A stretch of 64,000 nt of DNA from Niallia circulans (GCF_003726095.1 NZ_CP026031.1:1736001-1800000), one strand, 5' to 3'. Shown: positions 29,062 through 40,543, numbered from the stretch's first letter. Translations and numbers: made by a program. The notes: generated by a model not told the origin, from the sequence alone.

Positions 29062-29584
29062 AAGAATCCTCCTCTCCATCGTACTCTTCTAAAATGCTCC
29101 GCAGTGCTTTGAGGGCACGGTGCTGGGTTGTTTTGACTTTGCTTTCTGTCCATCCTAGTGCTTTGGCTGTTTCAGCAATAGATAATTCTTGAATATACCG
29201 AAACACAATAACCATCCGTTGGTCTACTGTACAATATTGCAAGGCATGATAAACACCTTTTACTTCTTCTGATTGCAAGGTGATTTCTTCTGGTAAAAAT
29301 CCATCTGCTTTTACTTGCTGTTTCGACCAGTCGAACTTATCCATGATACGGTCTTTCCAATTTTTTTGTTTGCGAAAGTGGTCTATTGCGACATTCCTTG
29401 CAATACTAAATAACCAGGTTTTTTCAGAGCTTTTCCCCTCAAAGCGATGATAAGATTTAAGTACACGAATATAGACCTCTTGCATTAAATCTTCGGCCGT
29501 TTCTTTATGGTTCACCATATAAAATAAAAATTGAAAAACGTCATGATGATACTTATTATAGATTTCATCAAAAACGGAGTTCAT
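29039..29584 (-). CDS. sigX: ECF RNA polymerase sigma factor SigX
   Basis: 181 residues. Sigma region 2 (YHHDVFQFLFYMVNHKETAEDLMQEVYIRVLKSYHRFEGKSSEKTWLFSIARNVAIDHFRK) and region 4 (CTVDQRMVIVFRYIQELSIAETAKALGWTESKVKTTQHRALKALR) are intact. In B. subtilis SigX governs surface-charge modification genes and resistance to cationic peptides. I start at ATG 29584 (MNSVFDEIYN) with GGGGGAGGG upstream. Co-transcribed with rsiX. Confidence 0.95.
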   Translation of the reverse strand: MNSVFDEIYNKYHHDVFQFLFYMVNHKETAEDLMQEVYIRVLKSYHRFEGKSSEKTWLFSIARNVAIDHFRKQKNWKDRIMDKFDWSKQQVKADGFLPEEITLQSEEVKGVYHALQYCTVDQRMVIVFRYIQELSIAETAKALGWTESKVKTTQHRALKALRSILEEYDGEEDSYAETKVE

Positions 29585-29861
29585 CTCATTCCCTCCCCCG
29601 TTCACTATATTAGTCGTAAATATAACTTATTTAGTTTCACTCGTTATATGTAATTATTCTAATTTCTATTATTCCATTAGTCTGTAAACACAAGAAAAGA
29701 TGCCCAGAAAAATTTGACCTCACAAGTTATATATCTGTATGTAACAATTTCATACATACAAAATGGAAAATACCTTGCAGGGCCAAATACTTTTTTAGAC
29801 ACCCCATACGTTCTATTATGTTAAATTGTTTCTTGTGAATCAAGAAGAATCGGCACATTCT

Positions 29862-31634
29862 CTAATTTTCTTCTTTATTTCGAGGTAAAAAGATAAAAAA
29901 TGTCGTTCCTCGCCCATATTTGCTATAAACAGATATATCTCCGCCATGGGAATCAATAATATTTTTGACAATAGCTAATCCCAAGCCTGTCCCAGCATTA
30001 CCTCTCGTTCTAGCTTTATCTGCTTTATAAAAGCGCTCAAAGACATATGGTAAATCTTCCTCTGGAATTCCAGAACCGGTATCCTCTACTTCTAGATACA
30101 CTCCATAATCATCCGATCTGCCTCTTAAAAAGACTGTTCCACCACTTGGGGTATGACGCATACTGTTATCCATAATATTGGTTAGAACTTGTTCGATACG
30201 ATCTGGATCAAGTTCGTATTCCCCCATATCCTCCGATATAGAGACAGTAAAGGTAATTTCTTTTTCTTTAGCGATAGCATTAAACTTTCTCGCTACGCGA
30301 TTAATAAAAGGATATAAATCAATTGCTTCCTTCCTTAATTCAAGATAACCTGTTTCCATTCTGGCTAAATCTAAAAATTCATTGACTAAACGACCCATTC
30401 GTAATGATTCATCATAAATAATACGAGCCATCTCTCTCTTTTCTTCTTCTGACTCAGCAATATTATCCACAATCGCTTCACTGTATCCTTGTAACATACT
30501 TATTGGCGTTCTTAATTCGTGAGAAATATTAGCAATAAAATCAATCCGAAGCTTGTCTAATTTACGTTCCTCTGTCATGTCGCGAATGACGACAATTGCT
30601 CCTCTAATATCCTTCTTATCATATAAAGGGCTGACAATCATTACCCAGTTTCTTCCTTGTAAAGTGATTTCATCTATTTGTTCATTACCCGTATGAACAG
30701 CAAGCTGGAACAACTTACGTAGTTCTTCTGGGATTTGCGCATGCATATCACTTAATTCGCCTTTTTCATAATACCAATGCTGCAAAAATTTCTCAGCTGG
30801 AGGATTCGTAAGTAATAAACTACCATTTCGATTAAGGGTTAGCACTCCATCTGCCATTCCACTTAGAATATTATCTAACTGCTCTTTTTCTTGACTTAAG
30901 GCATTCATATTAAAGTTTAATCTTTTCGCCATTTCATTAAATGCGATGGAAAGTTCGCCAATTTCATCCTGTGCCATGATGGGAACCTTTGTTGCAAAAT
31001 TACCTTGGGCAACTTCAAATGCAGCCTCTCTCATCTTTCTTAACGGAGCAGTAATTCTTGTTAGAAGGAAAAAAGCAAAAATCGTTGTTAAAATAATCGC
31101 AATAACAGCTGCTAACACAATAAATTTGGCGGTGGATTGTTTAGATTCATTCATCGATTGTAAGGACTGATAAATAAAAACAGCTCCATCCTCTCCATTT
31201 ACATGGAGAGGGGATCCGACAATCGCTACTTGTTCAGGTTTATTGTCTTTATTTGTTAATTCTGTCCTTACAACAGCTGTCTTATTGCTTGTCATCACCT
31301 TATTTAAGTCTTCATTTCCCTGAATGAAAGAATAAGAAAGTTCTTGCAAGCCATTCTCTGGGTAATAATAAACTTGATCTGGAGAGGAAACGATGATGGC
31401 CCCTGTCGAATGATCAAGGAGTTCTCCAACAATTTCTAATCCTATTTGATTATTATGCTCTTTCATTATTTCCGATATTTTTGTCGCAGTATTTGTTAAT
31501 TCTGTTTCCGTCTGCTCTGTATAATACTGCTCAAAATACTCAAGAAGCATGATTGTTAGAATCGTTAATACAACGGAAACCAATAATAAAAAAGTAATCC
31601 AAAGCTTAAATACTACGCTCCGCCAAAACTTCAT
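29862..31634 (-). CDS. resE: Sensor histidine kinase ResE
   Basis: 590 residues (B. subtilis 589). Two membrane helices flanking an extracytoplasmic domain (about 10-30 and 170-192), HAMP, PAS domain, then HisKA with phosphoacceptor His in FIANISHELRTPISML and an HATPase_c domain (N, G1 EVEDTGSGIPEEDL, G2 GTGLGLAIVK). Senses oxygen limitation or NO and phosphorylates ResD. Overlaps resD by four bases. Confidence 0.97.
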   Translation of the reverse strand: MKFWRSVVFKLWITFLLLVSVVLTILTIMLLEYFEQYYTEQTETELTNTATKISEIMKEHNNQIGLEIVGELLDHSTGAIIVSSPDQVYYYPENGLQELSYSFIQGNEDLNKVMTSNKTAVVRTELTNKDNKPEQVAIVGSPLHVNGEDGAVFIYQSLQSMNESKQSTAKFIVLAAVIAIILTTIFAFFLLTRITAPLRKMREAAFEVAQGNFATKVPIMAQDEIGELSIAFNEMAKRLNFNMNALSQEKEQLDNILSGMADGVLTLNRNGSLLLTNPPAEKFLQHWYYEKGELSDMHAQIPEELRKLFQLAVHTGNEQIDEITLQGRNWVMIVSPLYDKKDIRGAIVVIRDMTEERKLDKLRIDFIANISHELRTPISMLQGYSEAIVDNIAESEEEKREMARIIYDESLRMGRLVNEFLDLARMETGYLELRKEAIDLYPFINRVARKFNAIAKEKEITFTVSISEDMGEYELDPDRIEQVLTNIMDNSMRHTPSGGTVFLRGRSDDYGVYLEVEDTGSGIPEEDLPYVFERFYKADKARTRGNAGTGLGLAIVKNIIDSHGGDISVYSKYGRGTTFFIFLPRNKEEN

Positions 31635-32347
31635 CCATTGTTAACCTCAAACTTATATCCTACTCCCCAAACTGTCACAATCATGCTTGCTGCTTCTTCT
31701 GATACACGGTTTAACTTTTCTCTTAATCGTTTAACATGTGTATCGACTGTTCTTAAATCACCAAAGAATTCGTAATGCCATACTTCTTTTAAGAGTAATT
31801 CTCTATCGAATACTTTATCTGGTGACTTAGCTAAGAAATATAGCAGTTCATATTCTTTTGGAGTTAAACTTACTTCTTTTCCACTAGCCAATACGCGATG
31901 TGCATCATGATCAATAGTTAATGCTGGAAAGATGATGACATCTTTTGAAGAACTATCACTTTGCTCAAAAGTCGTTTTAGTAGAGCGACGTAATATAGCT
32001 TTTACTCGAAGAACAACTTCTCTTGGACTAAATGGCTTTACGATATAATCGTCTGTTCCAACTTCAAATCCTTGAACTCTATTTACTTCTTCTCCCTTGG
32101 CTGTAAGCATAATTACTGGAGTAGTCTTCTTTTCTCTTAGCTCCTTGCATACCTCCATACCATCTTTACCAGGCATCATTAGATCGAGTAAGATAACATC
32201 ATAATCTGTGTTTAATGCCTTAGAAAGAGCACTCATTCCGTCTTCCGCTTCTTCTACAATAAACTCTTCTCTTTCTAAGTACATCTTTAGAAGACGTCTA
32301 ATTCTTTCTTCGTCATCTACCACTAGGATTTTTATTTCTTTCTCCAT
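31631..32347 (-). CDS. resD: Response regulator ResD (OmpR family)
   Basis: 238 residues. Receiver domain with acidic pocket (VVDDEERIR), phosphoacceptor aspartate in VILLDLMMPGKDG, T in VIMLTAKG and K in DDYIVKPF. The C-terminal winged helix (EYELLYFLAKSPDKVFDRELLLKEVWHYEFFGDLRTVDTHVKRLREKL) binds DNA. It controls aerobic/anaerobic respiration genes. In B. subtilis resABC precede resD in the same operon; here they are absent. Confidence 0.97.
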   Translation of the reverse strand: MEKEIKILVVDDEERIRRLLKMYLEREEFIVEEAEDGMSALSKALNTDYDVILLDLMMPGKDGMEVCKELREKKTTPVIMLTAKGEEVNRVQGFEVGTDDYIVKPFSPREVVLRVKAILRRSTKTTFEQSDSSSKDVIIFPALTIDHDAHRVLASGKEVSLTPKEYELLYFLAKSPDKVFDRELLLKEVWHYEFFGDLRTVDTHVKRLREKLNRVSEEAASMIVTVWGVGYKFEVNNG

Positions 32348-32685
32348 CGTTCATACCCTCCTAACAAAAATACACGAAACGATTGTTTTTTTTGCTGTTT
32401 CGTTAGCTGCATGTATAAATAAGTGCCATGTTTATTTGTAATAGCAATTTATATTATCGTCTATTATTTATACTGCATTTTTCCAGTTACATAGTAATTT
32501 ATATAAATGATTTATCTAATCTTCCACAATTATTATAGCATTATTATCATGTAGATATTGTTATCATCCATTGCAATATGTGAAACTTTTATGAACATTT
32601 TTGTGTTATTTCTGCCGTATTAAGTAGGTAAGCATTTTTATGCAATGCAAGGACATAGACGCTGAAGAATACAAAAATATATTGG
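32348..32685. other. gap upstream of resD where resABC would be expected
   Basis: About 340 bases with no gene between resD and the rluB stop. The cytochrome c biogenesis genes resA, resB and resC, which occupy this place in B. subtilis, are missing and no remnant was recognised. The resD promoter is presumably here. Confidence 0.5.
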
Positions 32686-33413
32686 TTATCCTTTTTTCTT
32701 TTGCGCTTCTGCTCTTAGTAATTTCACTTCATGTGCAGTTAATTCACGAGCATCTCCAGGCTGTAAGCCATTTAAATTTAAGAATGAATATCTTTCTCTT
32801 TTTAATTTCATTACAGGTGTTCCTATCGCCTCAAACATTCTTCTCACTTGGCGGTTTCTTCCTTCATGAATCTTCAGTTCGACAATACTTGTTCCTTTTT
32901 CTTATCGACAGAGAGAATTTTTGCCTTGGCAGGGGCTGTTTTTCCATCCTCAAGCATAATCCCTCTTTCCAGTTGCTTTACTTTCTCCCGAGCAGGGATG
33001 CCTTTGACTTTTGCAACATATACCTTCTCAATTTCTCCTTTTGGATGCATCATAAGGTTTGCAAATTCCCCGTCATTTGTTAAAAGAATGATACCTGAAG
33101 TATCATAATCTAAGCGTCCTATAGGATAAATTCTTGCTTCAATTTCAGAAAAATAATCCGTTACTACTTTTCTTCCTTTATCATCATTGACACTAGAAAT
33201 TACCCCTCTTGGTTTATAGAGGATAAAATAAACTGGTTCTTCCCTCTCAACAGGAATTCCACTTACCTCAATTTTATCGTTAGAGCCTACTTTCACACCT
33301 AGTTCTTTAACTGTTTTTCCATTAACTTTTACTTTTCCTTCAAGAATTAATTCCTCTGCTTTTCTTCTTGATGCAATTCCAGCGTGTGCAATTACTTTTT
33401 GTAGTCTTTCCAT
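32686..33413 (-). pseudogene. rluB: rluB (23S rRNA pseudouridine synthase B) with one-base frameshift
   Basis: The first frame gives an S4 domain (MERLQKVIAHAGIASRRKAEELI) and the catalytic motif GRLDYDTSGIILLTNDGE, then stops at residue 179. Adding one base to the five-T run at 32896-32900 (A-run in the gene) joins it to a second frame reading KGTSIVELKIHEGRNRQVRRMF ... AEAQKKKG and ending at 32686. The repaired length is 242 residues (B. subtilis 244). The enzyme makes pseudouridine in 23S rRNA. Either a sequencing error in a homopolymer or a real loss of the C-terminal third. Gene order with spmB is conserved. Confidence 0.85.
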
Positions 33414-33695
33414 CTAAATCACCTCATCCAATTTCTCAACAGTAAAAAATGATTGATCGTTTTTACAAAACATCTTCTAAGCGTTTATTTTTAATCCTAT
33501 TATTAAAATAGACTAATTTCAAAACCTTGATCGTTCTTTTTTTGCCATTCCTATGAATTATGACATAAATTGACGAAATTTCAAAGAAATCTTTAAATGA
33601 GGGATTTGTTCATTAAATTAAATTTTTTATCGTGTGATGTTTTTTCTCATTAACCTTAACAATCTTTTAGAAAGAATCTGCCAAACAAAAAACAA
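33414..33695. other. spacer upstream of rluB
   Basis: About 280 AT-rich bases with no gene. Presumably the rluB promoter; nothing distinctive seen. Confidence 0.4.
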
Positions 33696-33746
33696 AAATG
33701 CCTTAGGAATAGTTCCAAAACAACAAACTTTCCCTAAGACATTTTA
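33696..33746 (-). terminator. terminator of the dacB-spmA-spmB operon
   Basis: AAAATGCCTTAGG pairs with CCTAAGACATTTT with one mismatch around 33696-33746. On the minus strand T-rich sequence follows. It begins four bases after the spmB stop. Confidence 0.7.
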
Positions 33747-33749
33747 TAA

Positions 33750-34286
33750 TTATTTACCAAACATTAAAGTTACAACTACAATAGCAGCGATAAATCCAAT
33801 GAGATCCGCTAGTAATCCAACTTTCAAGGCATCCCCCATTTTCTTTATCCCTACTGCCCCAAAGTAAACGGTCAATACATAAAGAGTGGTATCGGTGCTT
33901 CCTTGTATAACAGAGGCAAGCCTGCCGATAAAGGAATCTGGACCATATGTTGCGATTAAATCACTTGTCATTCCCAACGCTGCATTTCCTGATATTGGTC
34001 TAATAATTGCTAATGGTGCTACTTCGGAGGGAACACCGATAAAGTCTAATACAGGCTTAAGAAAACTCATAAAAAACTCTAATGCTCCAGATGCTCGAAA
34101 AATGGATATAGAAACAAGCATTCCGACTAAATAGGGAATGATGGAGAACGCAATCTGTATTCCTTCTTTTCCACCTTCAACAAAGCTTTCGTATGTTGGA
34201 ACCTTTTTAAATGTTCCATACAGTAAAATAAACCCGATGAGGGAAGGAATCATCCACAATGAAATTAAAGATACTATCTCCATCAT
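33750..34286 (-). CDS. spmB: Spore maturation protein SpmB
   Basis: 178 residues (B. subtilis 178), nucleoside-recognition (Gate) domain membrane protein with about five helices; conserved segment RPISGNAALGMTSDLIATYGPDSFIGRLASVIQGSTDTTLYVL. With SpmA it is required for spore core dehydration and heat resistance. Three bases after the spmA stop, so cotranscribed. Confidence 0.95.
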   Translation of the reverse strand: MMEIVSLISLWMIPSLIGFILLYGTFKKVPTYESFVEGGKEGIQIAFSIIPYLVGMLVSISIFRASGALEFFMSFLKPVLDFIGVPSEVAPLAIIRPISGNAALGMTSDLIATYGPDSFIGRLASVIQGSTDTTLYVLTVYFGAVGIKKMGDALKVGLLADLIGFIAAIVVVTLMFGK

Positions 34287-34289
34287 ACA

Positions 34290-34877
34290 TCACCCTTTTC
34301 TCATTCTCTTATGGTAAAAATAGCGATCAATCAAAATCCCACCTATACAGGAGAAAATGGTTGCGATAATGGTTGGTCCTACTATATCGGTTGGAGAAGC
34401 AGAATGGTAATTCATTCTGATTGCAATAACCGTTGTCGGAATTAAAGTAATACATGATGTATTTAAGGCAAGAAAAGTAATCATACTGTTACTTGCTGAA
34501 TTCTTGCCCCCATTCAATCTTTTCAATTCTTCCATTGCTTTAATTCCTAGCGGTGTTGCAGCATTACCTAGCCCAAATATATTAGCAATCATATTCGATA
34601 ATATATACCCCATCGCTGGGTGGTTTTTTGGAACCTCAGGAAAAAGCTTTGCTACTATTGGTCTAAATAGATTTGTAAGTTTTTGAAGTAACCCAGCCTG
34701 TTCTGCTATTTTCATCATCCCCAGCCAGAAAACTAAAACACTTATAAGACCAATACATATTGTTACCGCTTCTTTTGCTCCAGAAAAAATCGCTTTATTT
34801 ACTTCATCCATCGTTCCATTAACTGCTGCAAAAACAATTCCTATAATAGCTAGTGCTGCCCAAATATAATTAACCAT
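34290..34877 (-). CDS. spmA: Spore maturation protein SpmA
   Basis: 195 residues (B. subtilis 196), Gate-domain membrane protein; hallmark segment [26 protein letters not shown] and [16 protein letters not shown]. Works with SpmB. I start at ATG 34877 ([13 protein letters not shown]), with GGGG nine bases upstream, overlapping the end of dacB by eight bases; the frame could extend three codons to a TTG. Confidence 0.95.
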   Translation of the reverse strand: MVNYIWAALAIIGIVFAAVNGTMDEVNKAIFSGAKEAVTICIGLISVLVFWLGMMKIAEQAGLLQKLTNLFRPIVAKLFPEVPKNHPAMGYILSNMIANIFGLGNAATPLGIKAMEELKRLNGGKNSASNSMITFLALNTSCITLIPTTVIAIRMNYHSASPTDIVGPTIIATIFSCIGGILIDRYFYHKRMRKG

Positions 34878-36021
34878 CCTGGCCAACCCCAGTCATTGCT
34901 GTAAACATATTCTTAAAATAATCTAGAAAGCCTTTTGATTCTTTTGCCTTAATATGTTTAAAATGAATAGGAACGCTATCTACAAGCTTACTATCTAAAT
35001 ATATTTTTGCTTCTCCTACTATTTCAGGTACTTCTTCCTGATTTTTTTTCCAATTTTTCTTGACCTTTGTTAAGCTATACTCAACCTTAAATAAATCTTC
35101 TTCTTTCTCTGTCACTGGGTATTCTATATCAGACTTTATATAAACTTTATTTTTATAAAATTTATCTTTAACTGTTTTTATTTTCCCTTCCTCAATGACC
35201 TGCACTTTTTTATATGTTTTAAACGCGGTTTCAAACATATTAATATGATCATCCCAGTCATCCGGATCATTTAACGTTACTGCTATATACTCTACTCCAT
35301 CCTTTTCCGCTGTACTGACCAATGTTCTTTTTGCTCTCTTTGTATACCCTGTTTTTCCTCCTGTTGAATGTTCATATAGACTTGTTAAAAGTTTGTTTTT
35401 GTTCCTCCAGACCCGATCCCACTCATTATTTGTACTTTCCGAACGATAGCTTTTTGTCCCAGCAATTTTTTTATATGTATCATTATTCATTGCATAACGG
35501 GTAAGCAGTGCCATATCGTAAGCTGTAGAATAATGGTCTTCATGATCATCAAGTCCATGAGGATTAGCAAAATGAGTGTTCTTCATGCCGATTTCTTCTG
35601 CTTTTTGATTCATTAAATAGACGAAGCCATCTAGACTTCCACCAACAGTTTCAGCAATAGCAACTGCGGCATCGTTTCCTGAGCGAAGCATCAATCCATA
35701 TACAAGATCTTCGAGCTTAATTTTTTCCCCTTCCTGTAAGTAAATAGATGATCCTTCCGTTCTAATTGCATTACTACTAACAGTCACTGTCTCCTCTAAT
35801 TTTCCAGACTCCACCGCGAGCAGCGCGGTCATTATTTTTGTAATACTAGCAATCCTTCTTTTTGTATGTGCGTCCTTTTCAAAAATAACTCGTCCAGAGT
35901 CTTGTTCCATTAATATCGCACTTTGTGCACTTACATACATTTGTGCACTGCTTTTTTGGGGAATGGCGAGAAACAGAATGGAGGTAATGATTGTAAGAAT
36001 AATAAGTTTACGTAATTTCAT
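34870..36021 (-). CDS. dacB: Sporulation-specific D-Ala-D-Ala carboxypeptidase DacB (PBP5*)
   Basis: 383 residues (B. subtilis 382). Signal peptide (1-26), then serine carboxypeptidase motifs: SITKIMTA (SxxK, about residue 61), SGND (SxN), and GGKTGYT (KTG). A C-terminal amphipathic tail anchors it to the membrane. It trims stem peptides to lower cortex crosslinking. First gene of dacB-spmA-spmB, a mother-cell operon in B. subtilis. Confidence 0.96.
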   Translation of the reverse strand: MKLRKLIILTIITSILFLAIPQKSSAQMYVSAQSAILMEQDSGRVIFEKDAHTKRRIASITKIMTALLAVESGKLEETVTVSSNAIRTEGSSIYLQEGEKIKLEDLVYGLMLRSGNDAAVAIAETVGGSLDGFVYLMNQKAEEIGMKNTHFANPHGLDDHEDHYSTAYDMALLTRYAMNNDTYKKIAGTKSYRSESTNNEWDRVWRNKNKLLTSLYEHSTGGKTGYTKRAKRTLVSTAEKDGVEYIAVTLNDPDDWDDHINMFETAFKTYKKVQVIEEGKIKTVKDKFYKNKVYIKSDIEYPVTEKEEDLFKVEYSLTKVKKNWKKNQEEVPEIVGEAKIYLDSKLVDSVPIHFKHIKAKESKGFLDYFKNMFTAMTGVGQDG

Positions 36022-36109
36022 TTAACACAACCTCGTCTCCTTTAATGGTTTGTACAAGTTTATGAAAAAAAAGACAAGCATATGACTAATAAATAGAGCT
36101 TCCTCACAA

Positions 36110-36147
36110 ATAAAATATGCAATCCTATAATGGACTGCATATTTTAT
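36110..36147 (-). terminator. hairpin downstream of the superoxide dismutase gene
   Basis: ATAAAATATGCA (36110-36121) pairs with TGCATATTTTAT (36136-36147) perfectly. It lies about 45 bases after the sod stop. No long T-run, so termination is probable but not certain. Confidence 0.6.
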
Positions 36148-36191
36148 AGCATATATTTCTGATATTATTAAATTATGCTTATGACTTCCCT

Positions 36192-37085
36192 TTAATAGGG
36201 GCGCCATTTCAATTCACTTGCTTTTAAAAATCGATTTTCAACATCTTTCCAATTAACAATGTTCCACCAATTATCTACGTAATCGCCTCTATTATTTTTA
36301 TACTGCAAATAGTATGCATGTTCCCAAACATCAAGTACTAATAATGGAATGGTGTCCCACTGGGTTAACAGCATATGTCGTTCAGATTGAAGAACTTCTA
36401 GGCGCCTTGCTCGTGGAGACCATACTAAAAGCGCCCATCCAACACCTTCCACCGCTTTTGCTGCTTCCGAAAAGTGATTTTTAAAAGCCTTAAAACTACC
36501 AAAATAACTCCTAATTTCCTCCAGTAACGCTCCTTTAGGCTTGCCTCCACCTTTAGGACTCATATTATTCCAAAAAATTGTATGGAGATAATGTCCTGAA
36601 CCATGAAATGCTAGCTCCCTAGACCAATGTTTCACAAGAGCAAAATCATTGTTTTTTCTTGCCTCTTTTAGTTTCTCTTCTGCCTTATTCAGTCCTGTCA
36701 CATAGGATTGATGATGCTTTTGATGATGAAGTTCCATAATCTCCTTTGAAATATAAGGTTCAAGGGCATCATAAGCATATGCTAACTGCGGCAACTGATG
36801 CTCTCCAGCTGCAATCGTCGGCTCCTTTATAAATATTGTTCCAAGCTGCTGTCTTTGGGCAAAATAGCTTTCCATTTGTTCATGAAGCTCTTCTGCTTCA
36901 TGCTGAATCCTAATTAATTCCTCTGTTTCGATTGGTTTTCTTTGCACACCTTCCATTAACTGCGTAAATTTATCGAGCCTTTTCCAAATGCTCTCTTCCT
37001 TTTGAACTTCTTCCGATTCTAATAACTGCTTTAATTCCTGATTCCAAATCAACACATTTCTAACATATTCATTATAACTACTCAT
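36192..37085 (-). CDS. sodF: Fe/Mn-family superoxide dismutase with N-terminal extension (SodF type)
   Basis: 297 residues. An extra N-terminal helical region of about 90 residues precedes a standard Fe/Mn SOD domain. Metal ligands are intact: HHQKHHQSYV, HGSGHYLHTIFW, and DVWEHAYYLQY (D and H). It dismutates superoxide. B. subtilis SodF (281 residues) has the same long form, but lies elsewhere; at this locus B. subtilis has ypuI. Single gene with its own terminator. Confidence 0.85.
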   Translation of the reverse strand: MSSYNEYVRNVLIWNQELKQLLESEEVQKEESIWKRLDKFTQLMEGVQRKPIETEELIRIQHEAEELHEQMESYFAQRQQLGTIFIKEPTIAAGEHQLPQLAYAYDALEPYISKEIMELHHQKHHQSYVTGLNKAEEKLKEARKNNDFALVKHWSRELAFHGSGHYLHTIFWNNMSPKGGGKPKGALLEEIRSYFGSFKAFKNHFSEAAKAVEGVGWALLVWSPRARRLEVLQSERHMLLTQWDTIPLLVLDVWEHAYYLQYKNNRGDYVDNWWNIVNWKDVENRFLKASELKWRPY

Positions 37086-37268
37086 CTATGTGCCAACTCC
37101 ATTTCCTCCATTATCGTTCTTATAAAAGGTATGATAAAAGGATGAGCATCATGTCTTTAAAATTGCGTCCTCTCTGATCTTGATGAATGAGTTCTTATTA
37201 AATACGTGAAGAGTTGGACATAGATATTCCAGCTAAAGATTAACCTTATTTTAAAAATAATAAAAAAA

Positions 37269-37293
37269 GTATCTAAGCCATTGCCTAGATACT
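37269..37293 (-). terminator. terminator of scpA-scpB
   Basis: GTATCTAAGC pairs with GCCTAGATAC (one wobble). On the minus strand seven T follow. Directly after the scpB stop. Confidence 0.85.
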
Positions 37294-37299
37294 CCTTTT

Positions 37300-37893
37300 T
37301 TATTCTTCTATTTGCTGAAACGATTCAAAAAACAAATCAGCCTCTTCTTGATTAAACTCTTCTTCCTTTTCTGTCAATGGAGGTAATTCCCCAATATTCT
37401 TTAATCCGAAGTGGTCTAGGAATTCTTTTGTTGTTCCATATAGGATTGCTCTACCTGCTCCCTCTGCTCTACCCACTTCTTTAATGAGCGCTTTTGCTGA
37501 AAGCGTATGAAGCGGGCGTTCTGTTTTTACCCCTCTAATTTCCTCAATTTCTGCTCGTGTAATCGGCTGCTTGTATGCAATGATTGCCAATGTTTCAAGG
37601 GCAGCCTGTGATAAGGTAGATGCATGTGGAGATTCCACTAACTTTTTTAGATAATCCGAATGCTGTTTCTTGGTAGCAAATTGATACGTACCAGCGATTT
37701 CTATAATAGAAATTCCTCTTGTTTTATCCTTGCGATAATTTTTGATTAGCTCATCTATTAATTGTTCTACTTCTAATTGCTCCATATCTAGAACATGCAT
37801 TAATTGCTTGACCGTTAATCCTTCATCTCCCGCGGCAAATAGGAGACTCTCAACGATTGCTTTCCAATCATTCACTTTCAATCTGTTATTCAA
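37300..37893 (-). CDS. scpB: Segregation and condensation protein B
   Basis: 197 residues, equal to B. subtilis ScpB. Tandem winged-helix domains; conserved block [27 protein letters not shown] and [24 protein letters not shown]. Kleisin-associated subunit of the SMC condensin complex. Starts within the last codons of scpA (eight-base overlap), so translation is coupled. Confidence 0.97.
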   Translation of the reverse strand: MNNRLKVNDWKAIVESLLFAAGDEGLTVKQLMHVLDMEQLEVEQLIDELIKNYRKDKTRGISIIEIAGTYQFATKKQHSDYLKKLVESPHASTLSQAALETLAIIAYKQPITRAEIEEIRGVKTERPLHTLSAKALIKEVGRAEGAGRAILYGTTKEFLDHFGLKNIGELPPLTEKEEEFNQEEADLFFESFQQIEE

Positions 37894-38638
37894 CTTCCTT
37901 TCCCATTACAAAAATATCTGCAAAGTTTCCTTCTTGTTCTACAAATATTTGTCGACGCTTTAAAAGTTCTAAAATTGCCAAAAAAGTCACGACAATATGT
38001 GATTTTGTTGCGACTGGAAAAAGTTCTGCAAAAGATGTTCTCTCTCTCCGAGTTCTTAAGAATCCAACAATTTCTTCCATTCGACTCTCTATTGGAATTT
38101 CTTGCCGCGTGATTTTTGTTGCTAACGGTGACTGTAACTTTTTACGTTTTAGCAATTTTTGAAAGGCAGCAAGCATATCATATAAAGAAACATCTAACTC
38201 TTGTTTGATGGTTTCTTCATTACTTACGTTAAAATCTGATAAATCACTTGGAGGTCTTGTAAAAATAAGCCCTCTTTCTAATTCCATCTCTTTAAGATCA
38301 TCTGCCGCCTCTTTAAATTTACGATATTCTACTAACCTCTCAATTAGCTCTTCTCGCGAATCTTCTTCTGGCTCATACATTAAATCATCATCTAGTAACT
38401 CTTCTTCATGCTTTGGTAAAAGCATTTTACTCTTAATCGCTAAAAGAGTTGCTGCCATCACCAAAAATTCACTCGCTACGTCTAATTGTAACACTTGCAT
38501 GGCATGAACATAATCTAAATACTGTTCGGTAATTTCTGCGACGTTAATATCATAAATATCAATTTCCAATTTATTGATTAGATGAAGAAGCAAATCTAAT
38601 GGTCCTTCAAAACTATCAATTTTCACATTATATTGCAT
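37886..38638 (-). CDS. scpA: Segregation and condensation protein A (kleisin)
   Basis: 250 residues (B. subtilis 251). N-terminal kleisin domain [35 protein letters not shown] binds the SMC neck; the C-terminal winged helix ([43 protein letters not shown]) binds the SMC cap. Bridges SMC heads. I start at ATG 38638 ([14 protein letters not shown]) with GGTGAGA upstream. Confidence 0.97.
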   Translation of the reverse strand: MQYNVKIDSFEGPLDLLLHLINKLEIDIYDINVAEITEQYLDYVHAMQVLQLDVASEFLVMAATLLAIKSKMLLPKHEEELLDDDLMYEPEEDSREELIERLVEYRKFKEAADDLKEMELERGLIFTRPPSDLSDFNVSNEETIKQELDVSLYDMLAAFQKLLKRKKLQSPLATKITRQEIPIESRMEEIVGFLRTRRERTSFAELFPVATKSHIVVTFLAILELLKRRQIFVEQEGNFADIFVMGKEVE

Positions 38639-38848
38639 TATTCTCACCAAAATCCTAATAGAATCCCTTTAACTTAATAATGATAGTATTAATATAAACG
38701 AAACACAATAGTTATCCAACAGAAAAATCACCATTTCCCTAATTTTAAGTCTTATCGTTACATTTTTTATCATTTATCGATATAATAACAGACATATAAT
38801 GGATCCGTTAACCCCATTTTAATTTCAGTAAAAAATAAGGAGATAATA

Positions 38849-39376
38849 ATGTATCCGAATGAATATATAGAGTTTCTCGTACATTTTCATTGTGATCAAG
38901 ATTATTTTGAGTGTCATGAAATTTTAGAGGAATATTGGAAAAAAGTCGATCCTGGCAATAAAGATTCTATTTGGGTAGGATTTATTCTCCTGGCAGTATC
39001 TGCCTATCATCATCGACGAAAAAATTTTAAAGGAGCAGAAAAAACGCTCATAAAAAGCAAACAGCTATTAGAAAAAAAGCAGGATATAATTAAGAAATTA
39101 GGTCTTGATAACTCAAAATTACTTCTGTTATTAAAGATACAAGAAGAGCATATTAAACAGCATCATGCCTTCTGTACCTATCATTTACCAATTAAAGACC
39201 ACAACTTAGAAATGAACTGTATCGATTCAGCACATATTAAGGGACTGAAATGGAAAACTAGAGAGCCGGTTCCTTTTGAAATCATTCATCGTCATATAAG
39301 CCGAGATAGAAGTATGGTTATAAAGGAACGAGAAAACGCACTGCTTCAAAGAAAACAAAAGGATAAGCACTTTTAA
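38849..39376 (+). CDS. ypuF: DUF309 domain protein YpuF
   Basis: 175 residues (B. subtilis YpuF about 174). The DUF309 domain carries the signature HFHCDQDYFECHEILEEYWK near the N-terminus and AVSAYHHRRKNFKGAEKTLIKS. Helical, soluble, function unknown. AAGGAGA upstream of the ATG. Convergent with ribT; conserved neighbour of scpA. Confidence 0.92.
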   Translation: MYPNEYIEFLVHFHCDQDYFECHEILEEYWKKVDPGNKDSIWVGFILLAVSAYHHRRKNFKGAEKTLIKSKQLLEKKQDIIKKLGLDNSKLLLLLKIQEEHIKQHHAFCTYHLPIKDHNLEMNCIDSAHIKGLKWKTREPVPFEIIHRHISRDRSMVIKERENALLQRKQKDKHF

Positions 39377-39394
39377 TAGTGCCGCCCTTATCAC

Positions 39395-39454
39395 AAAAGA
39401 GGTGTTTTCTTAAAGAACCAATTCAATGGATTCTTCTTAGAAAACACCTCTTTT

Positions 39455-39456
<2 letters not shown>
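39395..39456. terminator. bidirectional terminator between ypuF and ribT
   Basis: AAAAGAGGTGTTTTCT ... pairs with AGAAAACACCTCTTTT over about 20 bases with a short loop; T-run on the plus strand and A-rich flank on the other side. It slightly overlaps the ribT stop. Confidence 0.85.

Positions 39457-40543
<1,087 letters not shown>

Noticed and set aside
36022..36207. 61-codon minus-strand ORF between dacB and sodF
   Set aside because: It overlaps the end of the sod gene and includes the hairpin terminator; no ribosome binding site.
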